From JBGPBY01 sp041481485 (GTDB taxonomy: Bacteria; Acidobacteriota; Terriglobia; 20CM-2-55-15), in contig JBGPBY010000082.1 of NCBI GenBank assembly GCA_041481485.1, positions 1 through 18,547 of the forward strand: a DNA stretch of 18,547 bases, in the 5' to 3' direction. A model generated the notes under the pieces. It was not told where the DNA came from and did not search any database. It saw only the letters and a list, made by a program, of their open reading frames with translations. A program made the translations under genes and the position numbers. This document shows, piece after piece, positions 7,509-15,591 of this stretch (the stretch's first letter is position 1; every line of letters begins with the position of its first letter).

Positions 7509-8678
7509 TTACGGGCGGCCAAGGATTCGTTTGAGCTGCAGGCCGAATGCTGTTTGGGCGAGCTGGTGACGTGTATTCCGGACTCCAAGTTCAAATCGTC
7601 GAGACAGTGGCGGCTTACCCAGATTCATGGCTTCGCGGTAAATGCCGACTTCGACCGCATCGATCGCCTGTAAATCAAACTGTTGCGCCATTTGATGTGC
7701 GCCGTCTGAAATCTTCCGGCGATATGCGGGATTTCCGCAGGTCTTCTCGATCGCTCTGGCCAAAATGAGCGGATCCTCATATTCCTTCACAAGGCAGGCA
7801 CTCTCGCCGTTTTTGAGGTATTCGTTCATTGGCGGTATGTCGGACACCACCATTGGAGCGCCACAGGCGGCGGCTTCGATGGAAACAATCGGGAATCCTT
7901 CGGAAGGGAAACGGCTGGGCAAACAAAAACAATCGCACCAGGAGTACCAGAGCGGAAGTTCCGAATTCTTTATTGATGTTATCCAGAAGCAGCGGTCGCC
8001 AACTCCTTCCTTGTTCGCCAGGGAAACATAGGGAGCTGGATCGCCGTTGCCGACAAAAATGGCGAAGTAGTCCTTTGGCAGCAGCGGAAGCGCACGGATG
8101 ATGGTATCGAGATTTTTCTCGTGACACTTGCGGCCGACCTGCAGGATATGTTTCCCGGCGGGGAAGCGAGACATGATCGATTGAAAGCGGGCATCTTCAG
8201 GTATCGGATGAAATTCCCTGGTGTCGATTCGGTTCGGCAATCTGCGGATTCTTGCCGGCGAGGTTCCTACGGCAATAACTCGATTCTCAACTTCCCGAGT
8301 CAGGCAAATCACCAGATCCGCATAGCGCAGAGATTTGTGCATCAGTTCGGGACGGGTATCGTGAACGCTAACCACGATCGGAATACCGGGAACGCGGTTA
8401 TAGCAGACCAGATCCGCCGGCCAGAAACCGCCATACGCGCGGATCACGTCCGGCTGGATTTCCCGTACTGCCTGTGCGAATTTTTCTTTCGGCACGCCGC
8501 GGATTGTCATTCCCCAGGCTTTGCGCTCACCTTCCTCCATTGGACTCAGGGCAAAGACTTCATCAAACAGGCCGGATGGGTTGAAATAGCGTTCCAGCCA
8601 ATCGTAGCCAGCTCGTTCGTAGGCGGCGATCGGATCGGTTGGCACCACAACGAGCCGCCTGGACTTCTTCATCTTCAT
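7509..8678 (-). CDS. GT4-family (GT-B fold) glycosyltransferase
   Basis: A 389-aa predicted retaining glycosyltransferase using a nucleotide sugar at the cytoplasmic face. The N-terminal Rossmann half holds VVPTDPIAAYERAGYDWLER and IVVSVHDTRPEL. The C-terminal donor-binding half begins near LQVGRKCHEKNL (179-190) and holds the GT4 EX7E motif SEGFPIVSIEAAACGAP (Glu260, Glu268). Length and both motifs are normal for GT4. It is the last gene of a three-gene minus-strand operon, 25 bases after the methyltransferase, and converges on the GT2 gene with only 3 bases between stops. Starts at 8678 or 8672 (both ATG, MKMKK) are equally possible; neither has a strong Shine-Dalgarno. The sugar donor and acceptor are unknown. 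Confidence 0.9.
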   Translation of the reverse strand: MKMKKSRRLVVVPTDPIAAYERAGYDWLERYFNPSGLFDEVFALSPMEEGERKAWGMTIRGVPKEKFAQAVREIQPDVIRAYGGFWPADLVCYNRVPGIPIVVSVHDTRPELMHKSLRYADLVICLTREVENRVIAVGTSPARIRRLPNRIDTREFHPIPEDARFQSIMSRFPAGKHILQVGRKCHEKNLDTIIRALPLLPKDYFAIFVGNGDPAPYVSLANKEGVGDRCFWITSIKNSELPLWYSWCDCFCLPSRFPSEGFPIVSIEAAACGAPMVVSDIPPMNEYLKNGESACLVKEYEDPLILARAIEKTCGNPAYRRKISDGAHQMAQQFDLQAIDAVEVGIYREAMNLGKPPLSRRFELGVRNTRHQLAQTAFGLQLKRILGRP

Positions 8679-8703
8679 AGCGAAAGCCGTAGGTTTCCCT
8701 GAA

Positions 8704-9450
8704 TCAATGTTTCTCTCCGATGGTGATCAGCAGATAACCCTGCTTAAAGAGCGAGGGTTCGGCATGGTCGGTCAATTTCAAGCCGCGTGTCAGGATTTTC
8801 TTGACCAGTCCGCTCCCTCTCATCGTCAGAAATGTCAGCGAGGTTTTGGCTGCCACCGAAAACTCATGGATTCGAGTGCATCCGATCGCCCGAAAATGCG
8901 GTTTCAGTGTCGAGTGTGGTTGTTCCCCTCCCCATTCCCAGGCATTGGTTTTTTCCATATAAAACTTTCCGATGCGGTAAGCGAGCGATGAGGCATTCGG
9001 GACCATGATGATGACCCTTTTCTTCGCTACTCTGAACGCTTCTTTGAGGACCTGGCGGATTTCATCATTGTTGAAATATTCGAAAACCCCGCAACTAAAT
9101 ACGGTGTCGAATGCGTTGTCTTCAAATGCCAAAGGCTTCAGAATGTCTCCTTGCCGGAATTGTCCCGGCATTTTCAGCTCTTCAAACAGTTTTTTGCTGA
9201 ATTCAACATTCTCGGCCGACCAATCCATGAGTGTTGTCTGTCTTCCGGCAAGAGCGAGCATGGCCGAATGCTGGCCTCTGCCGCTGCCGAGATCCAGAAT
9301 CGTTCTGGAATCCTCGGTGTATTTGAGAAGATTGGCTGTCCATGGATTGATACTGTCGCTCTTCAGGCCTTTGGCAATGCTCTGCGGTTCCACTCCAGTG
9401 AGCAAGACATTCGACCATTGAACCGGCGTGAGATTCCATTCGTGAGACAT
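8704..9450 (-). CDS. Class I SAM-dependent methyltransferase
   Basis: A 248-aa cytosolic methyltransferase. Motif I is ILDLGSGRGQHS (51-62), followed by an acidic-type strand end (TLMDWSAEN, 73-81), then GDILKPLAFEDNAFDTVFSCGVFEYF (101-126) and a C-terminal substrate-binding part. It fits the Methyltransf_11/25 group and probably modifies a sugar or glycan intermediate (inference). It sits 9 bases after the GT-C-like gene. A strong AGGGAGGA in the last codons of that gene may serve as its ribosome-binding site, although about 14 bases from the ATG is long. An in-frame TAA only three codons upstream rules out an earlier start. Its closeness to the GT4 gene suggests shared use on one product. 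Confidence 0.88.
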   Translation of the reverse strand: MSHEWNLTPVQWSNVLLTGVEPQSIAKGLKSDSINPWTANLLKYTEDSRTILDLGSGRGQHSAMLALAGRQTTLMDWSAENVEFSKKLFEELKMPGQFRQGDILKPLAFEDNAFDTVFSCGVFEYFNNDEIRQVLKEAFRVAKKRVIIMVPNASSLAYRIGKFYMEKTNAWEWGGEQPHSTLKPHFRAIGCTRIHEFSVAAKTSLTFLTMRGSGLVKKILTRGLKLTDHAEPSLFKQGYLLITIGEKH

Positions 9451-9459
9451 GATTAGATT

Positions 9460-11388
9460 TTAATCCTCCCTGGCCAGGGCGCCATCGCGCCTGAAAACCT
9501 GATACATCCCGAACTGTCTTAAAAAATGAAAACGTGAATCGGCAGGGACATCAAAATATCCTTTGCCGCGAAAGTCGGTCCACGCTGGTTTGACTTGCAC
9601 AATGCGGAATTCGTCAACGGGTGAAATTCCTTCTGCGCACCGGTTTGAATTTGTAATGCCACGCCGGTCTCGAAATAACAAATCAAAATCGGCTCCGACT
9701 TTGTAGCGCGGATCCGATGAGTTGAATATCGCCATGAATTGCCATATGTAAATCTGATATCCGATCGATGTCGGGCTGTTCCCGTGGATTTGAGTCGCAA
9801 CGTAGTCCACCACCTGCACTTCCGCAGGATCTGAACCGCTCCATCCGGATTCATGCCACGCTGCAACTCTGGACAGCAGGAAGGAATTGGCGCCCAAAAG
9901 AAATATCAGAACGATCGAGCCGACCCATCCAATGATGCGAGGCAAACCAAGCCGCACTGGAATATAGGTTACCAGTGCTGCAAGAACGATGCACTGAAGC
10001 GGCCAGAGCCACCACAGACGATCCAGCCGGCCGGAATTTTCAATGAATGCAAAGAGCAGAGCCCAGGGAACAATGAGACAGGTTAACAGAATCCGGGCGC
10101 TTGCGGTTTCATTCGCAGACGTCTTCATGCGGCTCACAATCCACTGGGCAAACGCCGCGATTTTTCGACTCCATGTGATCAGGACGATTCCGCTCACCAG
10201 TAGCAGGGCTTGCAGAAGACGAATCGTGGATATGGTAGAGGGCTGAAGGAAGCCATGAGGACTCAGAAATCGCGCTACAGTGAATTCGTTCCAGAGCACA
10301 CTTGCAGCAATGAGGCTCATCCCAATTCGGGGGAGCCAGAGACTGCACCGCTTTTCGATCGAGTCGATTGGTTCCGAGATTCCCGATAAAAGGAGGATCG
10401 ACATCGTGATTGCCAACAACGCCCCCAGGAGAACATCGATGCCGGAAATCCGGGCGGCCAGCTTGAAATTCGAGAATATTCCTTCAATCACCAAATGACT
10501 CCGCTCCCATAACGGAAGCACATGGCGAAGAATTTTCATTGAAATGGCGTCGGGTACGTTCGAGGGCGATTCCGGCGGCGCTTCCGATGGGGGTGCTCCT
10601 TCCAGATTTACCAGCGTCGAAGCCGGATTGCACCATGCCTGTTTATAGTCCGCAGATTTATCGTGGTGTCTTGCCAGAGTGATGCGAAGATCTGAAAAGT
10701 TCCTGCCGTATTCCAGTCGCAGATATGGGTACCAGACAACGGCGGAAAGTATTCCGGCCACCACAATCGGCTTAATGCGAAGCGGGGGACGATACAGCCA
10801 CCACAGTGCGGGCAACACAAACGCGGCCGGCGCAACTTCCAAAAACACATTCATGCCCATGGCCATGGTGACGAGAGATCCCGCGAGATACCAGCTGTTT
10901 TTCTTTCGGACCCATTGCACGGCGAAATAGACCATCCACACATAAAAGAAATGAATCGGGTATCGCGACCAGAGCGAATCCGCCACATAAAGCCCAAGCT
11001 CTGAAACGCCATAAATTATGACGGCCAGCAGCGCGCATGGGGTGCCGAAAAGGACTCGGGAAAGGAGAAGTATTCCAATGAGGGTACCGGCATAGAGAAG
11101 AATACTTCCGGTTCCAAACAAACGGGGGTCGTTAAAAAAAAGCACGCCGGGAAGCGTCAACCACGATCCTCCCGGTGGGTTATACGCGGCGAAGCTGTTC
11201 AGTGAACTGACCTCGGGCAACCTGAGGTGCTGGACGAATTCGTGGGCACCGTCGATGTCTACGAGCGAGTCGAAACCTGGAGTTCTGCCTTTCCAGCCCT
11301 GCAATGCGAGGATTGTTCCGAGAATAGCGACCACCGCCACGACGAGAACTGCGGAAGCGGTCGCCGAACGTTTGACCTGCGAAATCAT
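9460..11388 (-). CDS. Large multi-TM protein, probable GT-C type glycosyltransferase
   Basis: A 642-aa polytopic membrane protein with roughly ten or more hydrophobic segments, beginning near residues 12-30. The first extracytoplasmic loop contains acidic residues (SLVDIDGAHEFVQHL, 41-55) followed by NPPGGSWLTLPG, a layout like GT-C enzymes (GT39/GT83 group) that take sugars from polyprenyl phosphate. The C-terminus after the last TM (from about residue 525) is a soluble, probably periplasmic domain. No family name is certain, and it could equally be an uncharacterised membrane protein. It heads the minus-strand operon with the methyltransferase and GT4 genes. The ATG at 11388 follows the 302-bp non-coding block with the REP-like hairpin; its ribosome-binding site is weak. 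Confidence 0.75.
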   Translation of the reverse strand: MISQVKRSATASAVLVVAVVAILGTILALQGWKGRTPGFDSLVDIDGAHEFVQHLRLPEVSSLNSFAAYNPPGGSWLTLPGVLFFNDPRLFGTGSILLYAGTLIGILLLSRVLFGTPCALLAVIIYGVSELGLYVADSLWSRYPIHFFYVWMVYFAVQWVRKKNSWYLAGSLVTMAMGMNVFLEVAPAAFVLPALWWLYRPPLRIKPIVVAGILSAVVWYPYLRLEYGRNFSDLRITLARHHDKSADYKQAWCNPASTLVNLEGAPPSEAPPESPSNVPDAISMKILRHVLPLWERSHLVIEGIFSNFKLAARISGIDVLLGALLAITMSILLLSGISEPIDSIEKRCSLWLPRIGMSLIAASVLWNEFTVARFLSPHGFLQPSTISTIRLLQALLLVSGIVLITWSRKIAAFAQWIVSRMKTSANETASARILLTCLIVPWALLFAFIENSGRLDRLWWLWPLQCIVLAALVTYIPVRLGLPRIIGWVGSIVLIFLLGANSFLLSRVAAWHESGWSGSDPAEVQVVDYVATQIHGNSPTSIGYQIYIWQFMAIFNSSDPRYKVGADFDLLFRDRRGITNSNRCAEGISPVDEFRIVQVKPAWTDFRGKGYFDVPADSRFHFLRQFGMYQVFRRDGALARED

Positions 11389-11521
11389 GTGCTCAGGGAC
11401 ATCAAACCGGAAAATAAGTTGTTCGTCAAGCCGTTGTCAATGCGCAAAAGTCCGGAGAGCACGCAGTTGACTGCAGGCGCGGTCATAGAATATGTGAATA
11501 AATTCGAATTGAGCGACTGTA

Positions 11522-11593
11522 GGGGCGGTCTATGACCGCCCGCAATTCGGAGGATTGCATTCCTCATAATTGTGGGCGGTCATAGACCGCCCC
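11522..11593. repeat. REP/BIME-like composite inverted repeat
   Basis: Two 26-bp arms, 11522-11547 and 11568-11593, are inverted copies with a single mismatch. Each arm is itself a hairpin with stems GGGCGGTC/GACCGCCC around a 3-nt loop (TAT or ATA). The 20-bp spacer continues the pairing with GAGGA/TCCTC and an inner TG/CA. The element can fold either as one long hairpin or as two small GC-rich ones. This resembles paired repetitive extragenic palindromes. It lies downstream of the discoidin gene, where it could end or protect that mRNA, and upstream of the GT-C operon. Confidence 0.85.
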
Positions 11594-11630
11594 AACATTG
11601 GGGAGTCGGATTCTTTCACAGCATCCCCAG

Positions 11631-11676
11631 CCGCGTTAGCGGCGACATTTCGCTAGCCACCGGCGTCAGCCGATGG
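11631..11676. repeat. Two small GC-rich hairpins downstream of the discoidin gene
   Basis: CCGC-gtta-GCGG at 11631-11642 and CCACCGGC-gtca-GCCGATGG at 11657-11676 (one mismatch) lie within 60 bp after the stop of the minus-strand gene at 11691. Neither has a following T-run on the minus strand, so a Rho-independent terminator is uncertain. They may belong to a second extragenic repeat family, but a single copy cannot show this. Confidence 0.45.
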
Positions 11677-11690
11677 AATCGCAATGCCCC

Positions 11691-14600
11691 CTAATGAGCT
11701 TCGACTTCGACGATGCGGCTGTAGCCGTTCAGCGCCCCATTGACAATAATCCGTATGCTGGGAGTGCCGATCGGAGTGAACGTGATTCTCCGCCATACCA
11801 GGTTGTTTCCGGTGATGGTTCCATTCGGCAAGTTCACCCAATTGTTTCCATCCCAAAACTGCACTTGAAAATCCGTGATCCCGTACTGGCTGAACGTCAT
11901 CGACGGGGTGGGATCGTTGGGATTCGCATAATTGTCCTGCAATGTGAAGACATCGATTTCGCTGATCACTTTCCAGCCGGAAAACCCGATTTGCAGCACA
12001 TCCGGATACGCATTTGGCGTCGCGTCATTCCATCCGCCGCCACTGCCCCAACCCAGTCCCTTGCGGTCGCCATTGATCGTGCCGGTGGGATCGAACGCTC
12101 CATTGAAAAATGACGAAGAAGTTGCGGTTGCGCCATTTGCGGCTGCGGCCACATTGGGTCCCGAAGTGACGATGGCACTACCTGTCGAAAAGCTCCACCA
12201 CGTGGCGCCATCCGCATCGGTGGTGGCGTTGCCATTTCTGGCGCGAACCTGCCAATAGTACGTCGTGTCGCTCGATGCGTTGAGTTCCGTGCTGGTATTC
12301 GTGGTGCTCGTCCAACCGGTATCGCAACTGTTGTTGTTGAAAGTATCCACGCAGTACTCGTAACTGGAGGTGCCACTGCTGGCTCCCCAGTTCAAGGTGA
12401 CTGTCAGAGACTGCCCATTCGCCGTATTCGATGGAGTGATTTTGGTAAAGGGCCCCGGAGCAGTACTGACGTCGGAATAAGCCTCCACTTCCGTAATGCG
12501 GCTGTAGGCATTCAGCGAGCCAGTGACGAGGACGCGAATTTTTGCTGTCGTTATCGGAGAGAACGTGAATTGACGCCACACTTGATTGTTGCCGGCGATG
12601 TCGCCGCCGGGGACAATGCCCCAGGTAAGACCGTTCCAGTACTGAACCTGAAACGAGGTGATGCCGTACAAACTGAACGTCTGCCCAGGAAAAGGCTCGA
12701 CGGGGCTGTTGAACGCATCCTGCACCGTGAACACATCCACTTCGCTGATTGTCTGAGAAGATGGAAAATCCACCTGCAGCCAATCTGGAAATACGCTGCC
12801 ACTGGCATCGTTCCAGCCGCCGCCGTTGCCCCAACCGCTTCCGCGCCGGTCTCCGTTGATTGCTCCTTCCGGACCGTAAAGCGCATTGACGGTAGACGAT
12901 GCGCTTGCCGTTGCTCCATTCGCAGACGCCGCAACGTTGACACGACCTCCGAACGAAGTAGTGAAACTCCACCATGCTCCGACATCGGCGTCTGTCGTTC
13001 CGGCGCTGTTTCTTGCGCGTACCTGCCAGAAGTAAGTCGTACCGGAATTTAATCCGCCAGGCACGGCGCTGGTGCCTGATGTGGCCGTCCAGTTTCCATC
13101 GCAGATGTTGTTGTTGGTGCTGTCGACGCAGTATTCATAACTTGTCGCGCCACTGCTTGTTCCCCAACCGAGAGTTGGATTGACGGATTGTGATGCTGCC
13201 CCATTCGCTGGACTGCTCTTGGCGAGCGGTCCCGGCGCGACAACTGAGCTGCCGGAATCTCCGTACGCCTCGACTTCGGTAATGCGGCTGTAACCGTTGA
13301 GCGCTCCGTTCACGAATATGCGGATGCGCGGCGTGGAGACGGGAGCGAAGGTGATTTGCCGCCAGACTTGATTGTTGCCGCTGATATTGCCACCAGGCAC
13401 CGTGGACCAGTTGGATCCATCCCAGTACTGGACCTGGAATGACGTGATTCCGTATTGAGTAAACGTCATTCCCAGAAACGGCTCCACGGGAGCGGCGTAG
13501 TTATCTTGTACCGTAAAGACATCGACTTCGCTGATGGTCTGAGTGCCGGCAAAATCGATCTGAAGCCAATCGGGAAATACATTTCCCGAACTGTCATTCC
13601 AGCCTCCGCCATTACCCCAGGAGGTCCCTCTGCGGTCGCCATTAATGGCGCCTGCGGGAGCGTACCCGCCATTAACGGCTGACGATGCTGTCGCTGCTGC
13701 ACCGTTGGCCGCCGCTGCCACGTTCACACGGCCGGCGACGGACGTCACAAGACTCCACCATACGCCGTTGTCGGCTTCGGTAACACCGACGTTGTTACGC
13801 GCGCGCACCTGCCACCAGTATGTCGTTCCAGAATTCAGTCCGCTGAGGACGGCTCCATTGTTCGTCGTGCTGACCCAGCCGGTGTCGCAGATCGAGTTGT
13901 TGGAGGTATCGACACAGTATTCAAATGAAGTGGCATTGCTGCTGGACCCCCAGGCCAATGCGAGATTTGCGGATTGAGATGCAGCGGCATTGGAAGGATT
14001 CGACTTGTTGAACAGTCCCGGAGTTCCGCCTCCTCCTCCGCCTCCTCCGTTATTTACCGTGATTGCTGTGGCCGGCGAAGTTGTTTGATTTCCGGAAATA
14101 TCCGTTGCGATGGCGGTGAGCAAATGTTGTCCGTTGGAAACTGTGGTGCTGTCCCACGTCACGGTATAGGGAGACGTGGTCACCACACCGGTATTTGAAT
14201 CCGTGTAGGCCTCCACTTCAATAATACGGCTCCAGGAATCGGGCGAGCCGTTGACGAGAACTCGAATTCTGGGAGTGGTGACCTGCGCAAATGAGATTTG
14301 CCGCCAGACTTGATTGTTGCCGGTGACGTTTCCGCCCGGCACCGTTGCCCAGGCGTTCCCGTCCCAATACTGGACCTGAAAGCTGGTAATGCCGTATTGG
14401 GTAAAGGTCAAACCCTGAAAGGGCTCGATGGGACTGGCATAGTTATCCTGAAGCGAAAACACATCGACTTCACCGATGGTCTTCGGGCCGGCAAAGTCGA
14501 CCTGCAGCCAGTCCGGAAAAGAATTCGACGTTGAGTCATTCCATCCTCCACTGCCAGTGGTCCAGCCAATTCCTTTTCGGTCGCCGTTGATCGCGGCGCC

Positions 14601-15143
14601 GGGAGGGTAGGAGATTCCATCGTTGTTACAGTTGGCGCAGTATGTGGATGCGCTCACCGATGCGCCGTTTGCTGCGGCTGCTACGTTGACGTGGCCACCG
14701 ACGGAAGTCAGGTTGGATCCATCAATCTGAAATTGCACAGATGCAACTCCAACCGTATCGTTCGCATTGGCGGATACCGTGACAGCACTTCCCGAAACCT
14801 GGGCCCCATTTCCAGGCGATGTTACCGAGACCGTGGGCGGCGAATTGTCCAGGGTTAACGTCATCGAAGAAAACTGCTGGTTTCCCGCGGCGTCGCGGGC
14901 CGCCACCGAGATGGTGTGGACCCCATCGGGAACCACGGCTGAATTCCAGAACAGAGTGAAGGGATACGAGAATACTTCCGATCCGAGATTGGTGCCATCC
15001 AACTGGAACTGCACGCCGACTACGCCGATATTGTCGTCAGCGGTTGCCGTTAATGTGACAACTCCGGAAAGAGTTTCGGCGAAAACGGGAGTAACGACAT
15101 TTAGGAGGGCGAACAAACAAATGAATTTGAGCAGGGCTTTCAT
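11691..15143 (-). CDS. Secreted Ig / Fn3 / discoidin (F5/8 type C-like) multidomain protein
   Basis: An 1150-aa exported protein. The signal peptide is residues 1-22 (MKALLKFICLF...TPVFA, cut before ETL). Then come a bacterial Ig-like domain (about 23-101) and a second Ig-like domain that is split: its first half is 102-145 (SVQFQIDGSNL) and its second half 321-365 (SPYTVTWDST, ATDISGNQT). A discoidin-like domain lies between the halves (about 151-313). After a Gly8 linker (366-373) come three Fn3-like + discoidin units: Fn3 at 378-468, 638-730 and 897-988; discoidin at 472-627, 734-889 and 996-1150. Each discoidin copy repeats NVAA..ANGA, AINGDR.G..W, FPDWLQ.DF, YGITSFQVQYW and SRI.EVEA. Fn3 units carry a Cys pair (EYCVD...CD). 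Such domains bind carbohydrate or surfaces; no catalytic domain, lipobox or C-terminal sorting tag is seen. The ATG at 15143 has a good AAGGA nine bases upstream. Confidence 0.88.
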   Translation of the reverse strand: MKALLKFICLFALLNVVTPVFAETLSGVVTLTATADDNIGVVGVQFQLDGTNLGSEVFSYPFTLFWNSAVVPDGVHTISVAARDAAGNQQFSSMTLTLDNSPPTVSVTSPGNGAQVSGSAVTVSANANDTVGVASVQFQIDGSNLTSVGGHVNVAAAANGASVSASTYCANCNNDGISYPPGAAINGDRKGIGWTTGSGGWNDSTSNSFPDWLQVDFAGPKTIGEVDVFSLQDNYASPIEPFQGLTFTQYGITSFQVQYWDGNAWATVPGGNVTGNNQVWRQISFAQVTTPRIRVLVNGSPDSWSRIIEVEAYTDSNTGVVTTSPYTVTWDSTTVSNGQHLLTAIATDISGNQTTSPATAITVNNGGGGGGGGTPGLFNKSNPSNAAASQSANLALAWGSSSNATSFEYCVDTSNNSICDTGWVSTTNNGAVLSGLNSGTTYWWQVRARNNVGVTEADNGVWWSLVTSVAGRVNVAAAANGAAATASSAVNGGYAPAGAINGDRRGTSWGNGGGWNDSSGNVFPDWLQIDFAGTQTISEVDVFTVQDNYAAPVEPFLGMTFTQYGITSFQVQYWDGSNWSTVPGGNISGNNQVWRQITFAPVSTPRIRIFVNGALNGYSRITEVEAYGDSGSSVVAPGPLAKSSPANGAASQSVNPTLGWGTSSGATSYEYCVDSTNNNICDGNWTATSGTSAVPGGLNSGTTYFWQVRARNSAGTTDADVGAWWSFTTSFGGRVNVAASANGATASASSTVNALYGPEGAINGDRRGSGWGNGGGWNDASGSVFPDWLQVDFPSSQTISEVDVFTVQDAFNSPVEPFPGQTFSLYGITSFQVQYWNGLTWGIVPGGDIAGNNQVWRQFTFSPITTAKIRVLVTGSLNAYSRITEVEAYSDVSTAPGPFTKITPSNTANGQSLTVTLNWGASSGTSSYEYCVDTFNNNSCDTGWTSTTNTSTELNASSDTTYYWQVRARNGNATTDADGATWWSFSTGSAIVTSGPNVAAAANGATATSSSFFNGAFDPTGTINGDRKGLGWGSGGGWNDATPNAYPDVLQIGFSGWKVISEIDVFTLQDNYANPNDPTPSMTFSQYGITDFQVQFWDGNNWVNLPNGTITGNNLVWRRITFTPIGTPSIRIIVNGALNGYSRIVEVEAH
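11694..14012 (-). repeat. Threefold repeat of an Fn3-discoidin unit (about 786 bp period)
   Basis: Within the 1150-aa gene, three units at about 14012-13263, 13232-12477 and 12455-11694 encode the same Fn3-like + discoidin pair. Equivalent residues are spaced 262 aa apart (472, 734, 996). The copies share long similar stretches but differ at many positions, so the duplications are not very recent. A fourth discoidin copy (14693-14205) lacks its own Fn3 partner. Confidence 0.85.
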
Positions 15144-15591
15144 ATATGGAAATCCTTTTCCGTCACCGGCTCATGTCCTGAAAACTACGAATTGCGTAAT
15201 TTAAACGAGAACAAGGGCATTAGCAATGAACACTTATAAGAATTTCAGTGACGAATATTGCAGTTCAGTTTTTAAAAATTAACAAACGACTTGCAAACGG
15301 CCCCGGGAGCTTCAAGACACAGCCTTGGCAGAGTGGACGCTTCTGCAGTCGATTCCAAGCAAAAACAATTTCTCCAAGAACGCGACTTTCAATGACAATC
15401 AGTGTAGTTTCGGGTCAAACTCCAGCCGAGGTGCGAGGACGTATATTTTTTGGAGCTCTTATTCACATTGATCATCGTTACCGGCTGCACCTTAATCCCG
15501 TTCATTCCATTCGTTCAGGAAGCAGTCTGCGTAAATCCAGTTGTTCAGTATTCAGAGTCTTGAGTGCAATGGTTGACGAGGATCAACTCTG
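15144..15591. promoter_or_regulatory. Divergent 448-bp intergenic region
   Basis: It lies between the divergent discoidin gene and the GT-C-like gene at 15592. The first 150 bp (to about 15290) are AT-rich and probably carry the discoidin gene promoter, since a good ribosome-binding site (AAGGA) is present just before 15143. The rest is less AT-rich and shows no recognised RNA or repeat. A 114-codon plus-strand frame (15248-15592) overlaps the next start as TGATG, but its protein has no coding character, so I do not call it. Confidence 0.4.

Larger units (their letters stand above)
11389..11690. other. Non-coding gap with several hairpins
   Basis: A 302-bp gap between the stop of the discoidin-repeat gene (11691) and the start of the GT-C-like gene (11388), both on the minus strand. 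It holds the composite REP-like hairpin at 11522-11593 and two small hairpins at 11631-11642 and 11657-11676. The stretch 11389-11510 must contain the promoter of the GT-C operon if it has its own, but I cannot assign one. I see no coding sequence with credible composition. Confidence 0.6.

Noticed and set aside
14018..14045. GC-rich run encoding eight glycines, considered as a simple-sequence contingency locus
   Set aside because: It is a plain inter-domain linker. Triplet changes would keep the frame, so it could not act as an on/off switch.
11673..14534. Many long plus-strand frames opposite the discoidin-repeat gene
   Set aside because: They recur in each repeat unit as antisense shadows of the same domain and have no start signals of their own.
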